A DNA stretch of 47,178 bases from JACTUA01 sp964551875. GTDB lineage: Archaea; Halobacteriota; Methanomicrobia; Methanomicrobiales; JACTUA01. The notes beneath the pieces were generated by a model. It had not been told where the DNA came from. It was given only the letters and a program-made list of their open reading frames with translations, and searched no databases. The position numbers and the translations under genes were made by a program. This document shows positions 1 to 7,032 of this stretch, piece by piece. Position 1 is the stretch's first letter. Every line of letters starts with the position of its first letter. The stretch covers positions 1 to 47,178 of the forward strand of contig CAZKEV010000012.1 of the NCBI GenBank assembly GCA_964551875.1, written 5' to 3'.

Positions 1-355
1 GACCGGGGAACGACGGGAGGAGGGCGGGGTGGATATTCATGATCCGGCCGGGGAAAGCCTTCACCAATGCCGACGGCAGGATCCGCATGTAACCGGCGAG
101 GACAAAGAGATCGGGGTCGCATGCCTCCATCTCCCTTTTCAGGGCCTTCTCGTACGCACCCTTCCCCGGGAACGAGCCAAAGTCCAGGACCGAGACAGGA
201 ATCCCGGCGTCCTTGGCCCGCCCGATGGCATACGCATCCGGGTTATCGGTGATGAGCCGTGCGATGACGCCCGGGAAGTAACCGGATCGGGCGGCATCGA
301 TGAGGGCCTGAAAATTGGAGCCCCGGCCCGAGGCGAGGACGGCGATCTCTTTCAT
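1..355 (-). CDS. purN: Phosphoribosylglycinamide formyltransferase, partial
   Basis: The 118 N-terminal residues of a GAR transformylase read leftward from an ATG at 355; the C-terminal part lies beyond the left edge. The N-terminus MKEIAVLASGRGSNFQALID is the family phosphate-binding start (GSN loop), and the last residues in the window include the MNIHPALLPSF motif, with the catalytic N-x-H. Family members run about 190-210 aa, so roughly 60% is present. The enzyme transfers a formyl group from 10-formyl-tetrahydrofolate to GAR, the third step of purine synthesis; methanogens often use PurT instead or as well. The gene lies 25 bp downstream of a CNNM-family gene on the same strand and may be cotranscribed with it. 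Confidence 0.93.
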   Translation of the reverse strand, partial: MKEIAVLASGRGSNFQALIDAARSGYFPGVIARLITDNPDAYAIGRAKDAGIPVSVLDFGSFPGKGAYEKALKREMEACDPDLFVLAGYMRILPSALVKAFPGRIMNIHPALLPSFPG

Positions 356-380
356 GGACGAAGCCCCCCTGGACCGCATC

Positions 381-1643
381 TCAGCCCTCCCCGGCCCCGG
401 GTGGGGGGACGCTCACCTTCACCCTGCCGACACGCCGGCCGAGCATCTGGATGACCGTGATGGTGATCTCCGCCCCGTTGATGGATACCGAATCCCCGCG
501 CCGGGGGATGTGGCCGAGCCTCTCGATGACAAGGCCCCCCAGGGTGTCATAGAATGCCTCGATGGGAAGGGAGATCCCGAGCTGGTCGTTCGCATCCTTC
601 ACCCTCACCTGGCCGTTGATGAGGTAGACGCCGGGTTCCACGGTCTGGATCTCCGGCTCGTCATGGTCGAACTCGTCCAGGATCTCCCCCACCAGCTCCT
701 CCAGGATATCCTCGACGGTGATGATCCCCGAGAACTCCCCGTACTCGTCCAGGACGAAGCCCATGTGGATCTTTCTCTTCTGGAGGTCCTTGAGGAGGTC
801 GTCGATCTTTGCCGTCTCGGGGGCGAAGTAGGGTTCGTGCATGAGATCCCGTATGGTTACCCCCGCCATCTGCTCAAGGACCACCGGGAAGACCTCCTTC
901 ACGTTCAGGAGGCCTATGACGTTCCCTTTCTCCCCAGAAAAGACAGGGAGCCGGGAGAAGCCGGTCTCCTTGAAGATCTCCACGGTATGGGGAAGGGTGT
1001 CCCTCTCATCGATCATCATGACATTGACCCGGGGGGTCATCACCTCCCGGGCGGTGGTGTCCCCGAACTCCAGGACATTGAAGAGCATCTCCTGCTCCTC
1101 TTTCTCGAGGGTCCCGTCTTCCTGCCCGAGCTCGATCCACCCCTTGATCTCCTCCTCGGTGATGGCAGGCTTTGCAAAGGCCTTGGTGAGCTCCATGGAG
1201 CGTGCGAGCCGGTCAAAGACCCAGATGAAGGGGGAGAAGACGGTCGCGAGGAACCGGATGATGGGGGAGACCCCGAGGGCAACCGGCTCGGTGAACCGGA
1301 CGGCAAGCATCTTCGGCCCGATCTCACCGAAGACGAGGAGGATGAGGACCACCACGCCGGTCGCGATCCCGATGCCGGCATTTCCGAACCGTTCGATGGC
1401 CAGGGACGTTGCGATAGAGGCCGCTGCAACGTTCACCAGGGTGTTTGCGATGAGGACCGTGATGATGATGTGGTCCGGCGACCTCTTCAGGTCAGCGAGG
1501 GCCTGGGCGCTCCGCCCGCCCTTTGCAAGGAGGGTCTTTACCTTGGCATGGGTGATGGAGAGGAGCGCCACTTCGGAGCCGGAGAAGAAGGCCGAGAGGA
1601 GGATGCAGAGAAAGAATATCAGGACCTGGATCTCTGAAGCCAT
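381..1643 (-). CDS. CNNM/CorC-family membrane protein with CBS pair
   Basis: A 420-aa integral membrane protein. Residues about 5-175 are a DUF21/CNNM transmembrane domain beginning LIFFLCILLSAFFSGSEVAL, where the FSGSE signature is clear. Two CBS domains follow (REVMTPRVNVMMID near 200, and a second ending GIITVEDILEELVGEI), then a C-terminal CorC/HlyC domain (DTLGGLVIERLGHIPRRGD). Family members are linked to Mg2+/Co2+ or Na+ export and are often called hemolysin-like; the substrate here cannot be read from sequence. A GTG nine bases upstream (1652) is an alternative start. I chose the ATG because the protein then begins just before the first membrane helix; neither start has a strong Shine-Dalgarno site. 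Confidence 0.85.
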   Translation of the reverse strand: MASEIQVLIFFLCILLSAFFSGSEVALLSITHAKVKTLLAKGGRSAQALADLKRSPDHIIITVLIANTLVNVAAASIATSLAIERFGNAGIGIATGVVVLILLVFGEIGPKMLAVRFTEPVALGVSPIIRFLATVFSPFIWVFDRLARSMELTKAFAKPAITEEEIKGWIELGQEDGTLEKEEQEMLFNVLEFGDTTAREVMTPRVNVMMIDERDTLPHTVEIFKETGFSRLPVFSGEKGNVIGLLNVKEVFPVVLEQMAGVTIRDLMHEPYFAPETAKIDDLLKDLQKRKIHMGFVLDEYGEFSGIITVEDILEELVGEILDEFDHDEPEIQTVEPGVYLINGQVRVKDANDQLGISLPIEAFYDTLGGLVIERLGHIPRRGDSVSINGAEITITVIQMLGRRVGRVKVSVPPPGAGEG

Positions 1644-1735
1644 GGGTTTCACGCGGGATCAGGGGAAGGGCATGGGTCTGCCTCCCCTTCCCGTCTACCC
1701 ATTGAGTGGGAGAGGGATGAAATAAAGGTAGCGAA

Positions 1736-2557
1736 TTACGTGATGTGCGCGTGGATGAAGTCCGCCTCCCGAGAGAGGAGGCCGACCTTCTCCTCCAGGG
1801 AGAGGTCATGGTCGAAGTTCCTGTCCTCGATCTCCAGGGTCAGGGATCCCGAGTAGCCGGCCTCCCGGAGGGCCTGGAGCACGGCCCTGGCACGGGGGCT
1901 CCCGTCCAGGGGGAGGTGGGTCTTCCCGTCCTCGCTCCTGGAGAGGTGGATGTTTGCGAACCGGTCCCCGCAGAGTTCGATATAGTCCGTGACCTCCTCG
2001 AGCGAGAGGGCCATGGCATGGGATACGTCCAGGGTGAAGGAGAGCCAGGGCTCCCGGTCTAAAAGCTCCCGGACCTCCGACGGGCGCGAGAGGAGGGAGT
2101 TCACTGCCCGCTCCATGTTCTCTATCGACACCTTCACCCGCCTCCCGGAGGCCCCTGCACGGAGTAAGTCCAGGTAGCGCTCGAACCTCGCATACTCAGG
2201 CCCACTCGGGGGCCGCTTCGCTGTCCTGCGCCCCGGATGCACGGTCAACACCTCTGCGCCGATCCGCTCGGCGAGATCGATGGCCTCGGCTGCATAGGCG
2301 AGGCTTGCCTGGGCCACCCGGGGGTTCACCGAGCAGGGATTGAGGTCCAGGATGGGGGAATGCACGTTCACGGGGGCGAACTCCGGATGATCCCTGAGGC
2401 ATGCCTGGAGTTCGCCGACCGGGTGCCCGTTCAGCCAGAAGTGGGGGGTCTCCACCCAAAACTCGATGCTGTCCAGGCCCGCCCTCTCGACGGCATCGAA
2501 GCCCTCCTCCAGGGGATACTCGTGGAAGAACATCGTGGAGACGGCGATTCTCACCAT
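1736..2557 (-). CDS. Sugar phosphate isomerase/epimerase-like TIM-barrel protein
   Basis: A 273-aa protein of the xylose isomerase-like TIM-barrel superfamily (AP endonuclease 2 fold). Visible signatures are the N-terminal IEFWVETPHFW, the metal-site strands VNVHSPILDLNP and VLTVHPGRRT, VSIENMER (a glutamate of the metal centre), FTLDVSHAM, and the C-terminal LTLEIEDRNF. His/Glu/Asp at the ends of successive strands suggest a divalent-metal enzyme acting on a sugar or sugar phosphate; the substrate is unknown. It is transcribed away from xseA, with only 59 bp between the two starts, so the divergent promoters must overlap. Confidence 0.75.
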   Translation of the reverse strand: MVRIAVSTMFFHEYPLEEGFDAVERAGLDSIEFWVETPHFWLNGHPVGELQACLRDHPEFAPVNVHSPILDLNPCSVNPRVAQASLAYAAEAIDLAERIGAEVLTVHPGRRTAKRPPSGPEYARFERYLDLLRAGASGRRVKVSIENMERAVNSLLSRPSEVRELLDREPWLSFTLDVSHAMALSLEEVTDYIELCGDRFANIHLSRSEDGKTHLPLDGSPRARAVLQALREAGYSGSLTLEIEDRNFDHDLSLEEKVGLLSREADFIHAHIT

Positions 2558-2616
2558 ACCGGATATTCACCCTTTATCCCACATGTTCATATCCGCAACA
2601 ACCATAATAGGCATGG

Positions 2617-3861
2617 ATGGATCAGTTCCCCGCTGGCATCCAGCCCGTGCCCGGGCCCGCGGTGCTGGGCGTCGCCGAGATCTCGGGGATCATCTCCGAG
2701 GCCCTTGACGACGAACGGTTCCAGGAGATCTGGATCCGCGGGGAGATCACGAGCTACAAGCACCATCACTCGGGCCACCGTTACTTCTCCCTCTCTGAGC
2801 AGGTGGCGGGCCGGAACTATGCCATCAAGTGCATCATGTGGCAGAGCAGGGCCCAGTGCCTGGACTTCGAGCCCCGCGACGGGCTGGCAGTCATTGCCCT
2901 GGGATCGGTGCAGGTCTACGAGGCCCGGGGGGATCTCGGGTTCTATGTCCAGGAGATGCTCCCTGCAGGGGAGGGGGAGAAGCATCTCCTCGTCGAGCGG
3001 TGGAAGAGGGAGCTCGCGGCCGAGGGGCTCTTTGCAGAGGAGAGGAAGAAGCCACTCCCCCCGTTTCCCGCAACCGTGGGAGTTGTCACTGCCCGGACCG
3101 GGGCAGTGCTCCAGGATATCTTAAACGTCATCGGGCGGCGTTTCCCGGTCGAGATCATGCTCTCGTCCACGGCGGTCCAGGGGGATCTCGCCCACCTGGA
3201 GATCGCACGGGCGATTCGCATCCTGGATGGCCGGGTGGACGTGATCATCGTCGCCAGGGGCGGGGGGTCCTTCGATGACCTCTTCCCGTTCAACCACCCG
3301 GACGTGGTGAGGGCGATCGCGTGCTGCCGGACGCCGGTGGTCTCTGCCGTAGGGCACGAGGTGGACCATGTCCTGTGCGACCTCGCCGCCGACCGGCGTG
3401 CCCCCACGCCCTCGGCGGCTGCCGAACTGGTCGTCCCCGATAAGTCAGAGCTCGCAAGGGAGCTCTCGGGCGGCCTCGATCGCATGAGGACCTCGCTCGA
3501 GAAGAAGGTCCAGGCCGCGGCTCTCCTCCTCGAGGACCTGAGGCTCCGGCTGCAGCCGAGGAGGATCCGGAGGAGGATCAACGAGAACCGGGAGGAGATC
3601 GCAGAGCGTGAGGAGAGCCTGAACCGGGCGATCCTCGCAAAGATCGAGCGGGGCAGGAGCGAGCTCGCGAGGCAGAAAGCCCTTCTCGAAGGGCGGAGTC
3701 CGCTCTCCATCCTCTCGCGGGGGTACTGCATCGCCGAGAGGGATGGGAAGGTGATCCGGTCTGCACGGAGTCTCAATACCGGTGACCGGATCAGGCTCCG
3801 GATGGCAGGAGGCGGCGCGAAGGCGCGTGTCGAGGAGGTTTACCATGACAAGGAAGTTTGA
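2617..3861 (+). CDS. xseA: Exodeoxyribonuclease VII large subunit
   Basis: A 414-aa protein. An N-terminal OB-fold DNA-binding domain (about residues 18-110, including IWIRGEITSYK) precedes the catalytic domain, which carries the family hallmarks VVTARTGAVLQDI, IIVARGGGSFDDLFPFN and SAVGHEVDHVLCDLAADRRA followed by PTPSAAAEL. A charged coiled coil then carries the XseB-binding region, and the C-terminus has the typical LSRGYCIAERDGKVIRS. With XseB it degrades single-stranded DNA from both ends. The enzyme is mainly bacterial and patchy in archaea, so a bacterial origin is likely (inference). The start ATG at 2617 overlaps an out-of-frame ATG at 2613. xseB overlaps its 3' end. Confidence 0.93.
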   Translation: MDQFPAGIQPVPGPAVLGVAEISGIISEALDDERFQEIWIRGEITSYKHHHSGHRYFSLSEQVAGRNYAIKCIMWQSRAQCLDFEPRDGLAVIALGSVQVYEARGDLGFYVQEMLPAGEGEKHLLVERWKRELAAEGLFAEERKKPLPPFPATVGVVTARTGAVLQDILNVIGRRFPVEIMLSSTAVQGDLAHLEIARAIRILDGRVDVIIVARGGGSFDDLFPFNHPDVVRAIACCRTPVVSAVGHEVDHVLCDLAADRRAPTPSAAAELVVPDKSELARELSGGLDRMRTSLEKKVQAAALLLEDLRLRLQPRRIRRRINENREEIAEREESLNRAILAKIERGRSELARQKALLEGRSPLSILSRGYCIAERDGKVIRSARSLNTGDRIRLRMAGGGAKARVEEVYHDKEV

Positions 3862-4027
3862 GGTGATGCTTGGGGAACTGAAGGAAGTGGTGAAGAAGAT
3901 GGAAGACCCCGATACCGGGCTGGACGAGTCCATCGCCCTCTACGAGCGGGGGGCGTCCCTCATCCGCGAGTGTGAACGGAAACTCGCAGAGGCGGAGCTG
4001 AAGGTGACCGAGGTCACCGAGGCATGA
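3845..4027 (+). CDS. xseB: Exodeoxyribonuclease VII small subunit
   Basis: A 60-aa protein from the ATG at 3845, preceded by GAGGAGG (3832-3838) as ribosome-binding site. It overlaps the end of xseA by 17 bp in another frame, which implies translational coupling. The sequence has the XseB pattern: FEVMLGELKEVVKKME, then the LDESIALYERGASLIREC helix and a final AEAELKV. It is a little shorter than usual bacterial XseB (70-80 aa). Several small subunits bind the coiled coil of one XseA. The in-frame extension upstream (from 3782) lies inside xseA and is not part of the gene. Confidence 0.9.
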   Translation: MTRKFEVMLGELKEVVKKMEDPDTGLDESIALYERGASLIRECERKLAEAELKVTEVTEA

Positions 4028-4241
4028 TAGTATTGTTCACAGTGGTATAATGGTATGACCACACAAAAAGAGAGATATTCTGAATTTCTTTCATCGGCTC
4101 CTCTCTTACTTTGTATACATACTACGTCTCCAAGAGTGATACACTTAGGTCACTATCATTCAAGGGGTGGGTGGCTCTGCTTGAAATTGCGGAAATTTCA
4201 CGAGAGACCTGTGCCTTAAAACAGACGATTGGATCAATTTA
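4028..4241. other. AT-rich intergenic stretch
   Basis: No convincing gene lies between xseB and the 3' end of the toxin gene. Base composition drops to AT-rich compared with the GC-rich genes on either side, and the change continues through the toxin-antitoxin pair to about 4760. This fits a recently acquired segment. No tRNA-like structure or clear inverted repeat marks its left end. Confidence 0.5.
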
Positions 4242-4529
4242 TCATCTTCCGTAGTATTTATGGGCTTCTTCAATCGTCATTATAGCATACACGTGCACCT
4301 TCTGTTCCGGTTTCTCAAAAATTTTATAAAATACTGTATACGATCTGCCGACGTGCATACGATAAACTGCATATCCATCTATGATAAGTCGCTCCTTATC
4401 CCCACCCTCTCCTGGATAAGGATTTTCTTTCAATCGAACCATGTGTTCTTTTACAATCCTCTGACTTTTATCCGAAAGGGAATGTAAAAATGGGAGCGCA
4501 TTATCCACTTCAATTTCAATTTCATACAT
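4242..4529 (-). CDS. RelE/ParE-family toxin
   Basis: A 95-aa protein with the RelE/ParE fold pattern: an N-terminal strand YEIEIEVDNALPFLHSL, helix RIVKEHMVRLKENPYPG, the basic strand RLIIDGYAVYRMHVGRSYTV, then FYKIFEKPEQKVHVYAI and the ending EEAHKYYGR. RelE toxins cleave mRNA in the ribosome A site, while ParE members poison gyrase; the sequence alone does not separate them, though the Arg/Tyr-rich core favours an RNase. It overlaps the upstream antitoxin gene by one base (TAATG), the usual coupled arrangement. Codon and base use is more AT-rich than in flanking genes. Confidence 0.8.
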   Translation of the reverse strand: MYEIEIEVDNALPFLHSLSDKSQRIVKEHMVRLKENPYPGEGGDKERLIIDGYAVYRMHVGRSYTVFYKIFEKPEQKVHVYAIMTIEEAHKYYGR

Positions 4530-4726
4530 TAGAAATCGAGCTTAACGAATTTGCCTTCCGCCTCAATCCGCTTCATGTCCTTAGCGAGGCGTTGCTTCTT
4601 TATTTTATCAATCATATCTTCAAGAAGGGAATTGTAGGTCTGGCCCGGTTCCCTCAATCTAGACATCTCCTCCCATACTTCCGTAGTCACGGGGATCCTT
4701 TTGGATGCAATCTTACTTACAGTCAT
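4529..4726 (-). CDS. Antitoxin of RelE-type pair
   Basis: A 65-aa protein, first gene of a two-gene toxin-antitoxin operon. The N-terminus TVSKIASKRIPVTTEVWEEM looks like a ribbon-helix-helix or VapB-like DNA-binding segment. A helix follows (YNSLLEDMIDKIKKQR), and the C-terminal tail (AKDMKRIEAEGKFVKLDF) should wrap the toxin. The start is an ATG at 4726 about 26 bp from a TATA-like element, so the transcript may be leaderless. The first 14 bp overlap the 3' end of the DUF371 gene, which is unusual and suggests insertion at that spot. The exact antitoxin family is uncertain. Confidence 0.72.
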   Translation of the reverse strand: MTVSKIASKRIPVTTEVWEEMSRLREPGQTYNSLLEDMIDKIKKQRLAKDMKRIEAEGKFVKLDF

Positions 4727-5228
4727 TACAGTATTGTAAGGATTGTAAATATTTAATGTTGTTGTTGGTGTTCATGTCGATGGTAGGTACGGCTCTGCCT
4801 TGACGTGATATTACGGCAACCATCTCCACCTCGAGTTCAGCTCCTTCCCGGAGTGCACGGACAAGATCCCTGGGAAGGGTTGCCGCCGTGTGATCGCAGA
4901 GGATCGCCACGGTCCTCTCGCAGACGAAGCTGCTCCTTCTCCACACGAGATCGGCCGGGTGTTCAAGGGTCATCCGCGAGGAGCCTCGCCCGCGCACCTT
5001 GGCCGCGAACCCTCCCGCGGTGAGCCTCGTAACAAGAACCGCCCTGTCATCGGCAAGCACCCTCCTGAACCCAGGTGAGAGGCTCCTCGCGCCCCTGTCA
5101 GCCTGGACGCCGATGATGCAGTCCCCCTGCCGGGTGAGGTGGTCCTCGGCTGTCACCTCGAATGTCGTCGGGTGGGTCGCCCTGACGAGGGGATGGCCCC
5201 TGCAGGTTATCCTCTCCTCTGCCTCCAT
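4713..5228 (-). CDS. DUF371 family protein
   Basis: A 171-aa protein matching the conserved archaeal DUF371 family: EERITCRGHPLVRATHPTTF at the N-terminus, TRQGDCIIGVQADRGA, and EHPADLVWRRSSFVCERTVA. Function is unknown. I chose the ATG at 5228, giving MEAEER, over one at 5258, because the longer form would run into the opposite promoter. The conserved part ends near VISRQGRAVP; the last 20 or so residues (from TIDMNTNNNIKYL) are low-complexity, AT-rich, and extend into the antitoxin gene. That tail looks like read-through after loss of the native stop when the toxin-antitoxin module arrived (inference). Confidence 0.82.
   Translation of the reverse strand: MEAEERITCRGHPLVRATHPTTFEVTAEDHLTRQGDCIIGVQADRGARSLSPGFRRVLADDRAVLVTRLTAGGFAAKVRGRGSSRMTLEHPADLVWRRSSFVCERTVAILCDHTAATLPRDLVRALREGAELEVEMVAVISRQGRAVPTIDMNTNNNIKYLQSLQYCNDCK
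4726..4755 (-). promoter_or_regulatory. Antitoxin promoter with palindromic operator
   Basis: The palindromic TATA-like element TAAATATTTA at 4746-4755 is followed toward the gene by the inverted repeat TTACA-GTAT-TGTAA at 4726-4739, which abuts the start codon of the antitoxin. This spacing fits an autoregulatory operator bound by the toxin-antitoxin complex. Inferred from sequence only. Confidence 0.5.
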
Positions 5229-5230
5229 CG

Positions 5231-5264
5231 CTTTATAAGGGAAGGGTGCTCCATTCATATAAAA
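5231..5264. promoter_or_regulatory. Facing promoters of DUF371 and zinc-finger genes
   Basis: TTTATAAG at 5232-5239 lies about 27 bp before the ATG at 5264 of the plus-strand gene, which predicts a leaderless transcript. ATATAAAA at 5257-5264, read on the other strand, lies about 32 bp before the ATG at 5228 of DUF371. The two core promoters interleave within 35 bp, so the two genes may compete for initiation. Confidence 0.5.
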
Positions 5265-5836
5265 TGCATATCACCCTCCCCTGCCCCTCCTGCGGCGAGG
5301 AATGCGAGCATCTCCTCGTGGACGAATCCCGCAACCCCGTCGTCCGTTGCACCATCTGCGGCCACACCCACCGCGGGGTGCCCCCGAAAGAGGAGGAGAT
5401 TCCGGTCAGGGTCATCCTGAGCCAGGAGGGGGAGTCCCGGGTCTGCTCGGTATCCCTGGAGCCAGGGGAGTCCGTTGCCCTTGGGGACTTCCTGGCCGCA
5501 GAGTGCGGGGACGAGGTCTCCGGGGTCGAGGTGACCTCCATCGAGTCGAAAGGGAAGCGGGTGAAGAAGGCGAGGGCGAAAGATGCCTCGACCCTCTGGA
5601 CGAGGGCGATCGACCAGGTCGTGGTCAGGGCCTCGGTCCACAAGGGCTGGGTCACGAGCCCCGTCTCGGTCGTCTGCGACGGGGGTGAGGAATTTTCCGT
5701 CGGAGAGTCCTGGACCTTCGGCCCCCTCCCCTTCCGCATCACCCATATGAAGCTCCGGAACGGGAAGGTGCTCCGCAAAGACGGGCAGAGGGCTCCTGCC
5801 CACTCGGTGAAGAGGATCTACGGGAACCGGTTATAG
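5264..5836 (+). CDS. HVO_0476-type archaeal zinc-finger protein
   Basis: A 190-aa protein starting MHITLPCPSCGEECEH. A zinc ribbon is formed by C7/C10 and C29/C32 (CPSC...CTIC), followed by a mostly beta domain with segments TLWTRAIDQVVVRASVHKG and GESWTFGPLPFRITHMKLR. It fits an archaeal family annotated as HVO_0476 zinc finger; nucleic-acid binding is likely but unproven. The ATG at 5264 is chosen because the TATA box sits the right distance upstream for a leaderless start and the Zn ribbon then begins at once. The 3' end overlaps a short duplicated segment (see 5827-5933). Confidence 0.75.
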   Translation: MHITLPCPSCGEECEHLLVDESRNPVVRCTICGHTHRGVPPKEEEIPVRVILSQEGESRVCSVSLEPGESVALGDFLAAECGDEVSGVEVTSIESKGKRVKKARAKDASTLWTRAIDQVVVRASVHKGWVTSPVSVVCDGGEEFSVGESWTFGPLPFRITHMKLRNGKVLRKDGQRAPAHSVKRIYGNRL

Positions 5837-5933
5837 GTACTCCTTCACCGCCGCCTCGAGAGTACTACTTTCCGGAAATCCAGAGGTTCATGTCCTGTTC
5901 CGGTTATAAGTACTCCTTCAAGGCCGCCTCAAG
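5827..5933. repeat. Direct repeat of the thioredoxin-gene 3' end
   Basis: Two copies of a 34-bp sequence, 5827-5860 and 5900-5933, match at 30 positions by eye. On the minus strand both encode the final residues of a thioredoxin-like protein: EAALKEYL-stop in the intact gene, and EAAVKEYL-stop in the left copy, which has no gene attached. The left copy overlaps the last codons of the zinc-finger gene. It looks like the remnant tail of a second thioredoxin-family gene. Confidence 0.6.
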
Positions 5934-6164
5934 CTCCTCGCGGTGGACGAGCCCCTCGAAGCGTCTCTTCTCTTCCCCGTTCCGGAGGATGATGACAGTC
6001 GGGGTGACGCGGAGGTGGTACTGGGCCACGAAACGCGGGTTCTTCACCGCGTCGATCTCCTGGACCTGGATATTCAACGCCTTCTCCACCTGGCGGTTGA
6101 TGGGGGACTGCTCGACGCACCCCATGCACCCCTCCTGGTCGAAACAGAGGACCGCGACTCCCAT
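5904..6164 (-). CDS. Small thioredoxin-family protein
   Basis: An 86-aa protein with a thioredoxin-like fold: strand MGVAVLCFDQEGC, redox motif CMGC, a helix with a third cysteine nearby (EGCMGCVEQSPINRQVEKAL), strand VQEIDAVKNP, the cis-proline strand RVTPTVIILRNGE, and the final helix REELEAALKEYL. At this size it resembles archaeal glutaredoxin/thioredoxin-like proteins used in disulfide exchange. The CMGC active site has no matching partner reductase in the window. It lies downstream of the FKBP-like gene on the same strand, 44 bp apart. Confidence 0.75.
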   Translation of the reverse strand: MGVAVLCFDQEGCMGCVEQSPINRQVEKALNIQVQEIDAVKNPRFVAQYHLRVTPTVIILRNGEEKRRFEGLVHREELEAALKEYL

Positions 6165-6208
6165 GGAAGAAGGATGGGGGAGCGGAGGTAAAAAAGTATG
6201 GAGCTCCC

Positions 6209-6907
6209 TTATTTGAATTCCTTCACCGTGATATCTGCTGACGGGTAGCGGTGCTGGACCTGGATGGAATCCTCGGTCTTGTTGATAACCGTCGCAATTC
6301 TCCAGAGTGCATTCTGAGGGGTGCTGTTGTACCCTTCCAGGCCCCTGACGACGGGGGTGTCCGAGATACCGAGGGGAATCAGGTCGCCTACAGCGATGGT
6401 GGTGAAGTTCCCGCCCATGGCAGTGAACTCATAGTCCTTCATGGGAATGGTGAGAGGATCGGAGAAGGTAAAATGAATGGTCTTCGTCTCACCGGTTTTC
6501 ATGCCGAGGGCACCGATATCGAGCTCGTCCAGCTCCTGGCCGAGGATGCCGAACTTGAACTGCTGGCCCGACTGGCTTATATAGTAATTCTCAGCCATCA
6601 CCCCGGTGATGGGAACATTCCCGACATATCCTGCCTGGAAGGTGAGGGGTGCTGTCAGGAAGACCAGCCCTCCCCCCACGAGAGCGGTCCTGTAGAGGTT
6701 CTGGTCCGTGGTAAGGACGGGCTGGCCCACGGCGTCACGGAGCGTGAAATCGATGGTAACGGTGTCGTTGGCCATCACGGTCCTGAAGGACTGGAGCCAG
6801 CTCATCCCCATGGCGGAGAGGACCATCATGGCGATAAAGAGCACCCCCACAGCGATGACAAAGACTTTTTTCCACGGAAAAATCTCTTTCTTCTTCTCCT
6901 TTTTCAT
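6209..6907 (-). CDS. Membrane-anchored FKBP-like peptidyl-prolyl isomerase domain protein
   Basis: A 232-aa protein. A lysine-rich cytoplasmic start (MKKEKKKEIFPWKK) and one transmembrane segment (VFVIAVGVLFIAMMVLSAMG) precede an extracytoplasmic domain. That domain has the archaeal FKBP/SlyD layout: NDTVTIDFTLRDAVGQPVL at the start, an inserted region, then ELDIGALGMKTGETKTIHF, the segment that in FKBPs precedes the active-site loop. Proline isomerase activity on secreted proteins is possible, but I cannot see a full set of active-site aromatics. It could instead be a substrate-holding chaperone. Confidence 0.6.
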   Translation of the reverse strand: MKKEKKKEIFPWKKVFVIAVGVLFIAMMVLSAMGMSWLQSFRTVMANDTVTIDFTLRDAVGQPVLTTDQNLYRTALVGGGLVFLTAPLTFQAGYVGNVPITGVMAENYYISQSGQQFKFGILGQELDELDIGALGMKTGETKTIHFTFSDPLTIPMKDYEFTAMGGNFTTIAVGDLIPLGISDTPVVRGLEGYNSTPQNALWRIATVINKTEDSIQVQHRYPSADITVKEFK

Positions 6908-7032
6908 CCCTACTGAGGAGGATTCACGGCGAGATAAACTCTTTCATGGGTCCGGTTGCTGGATTCTGGACGCGGGTTCTTTCACATGACAGGGAATGTT
7001 CTGGCACCGCTGATCTCCCGCCTGGCAAGATG

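Noticed and set aside
315..1637. 440-residue open frame on the plus strand
   Set aside because: It mirrors the CNNM/CorC gene, which has recognisable membrane, CBS and CorC domains.
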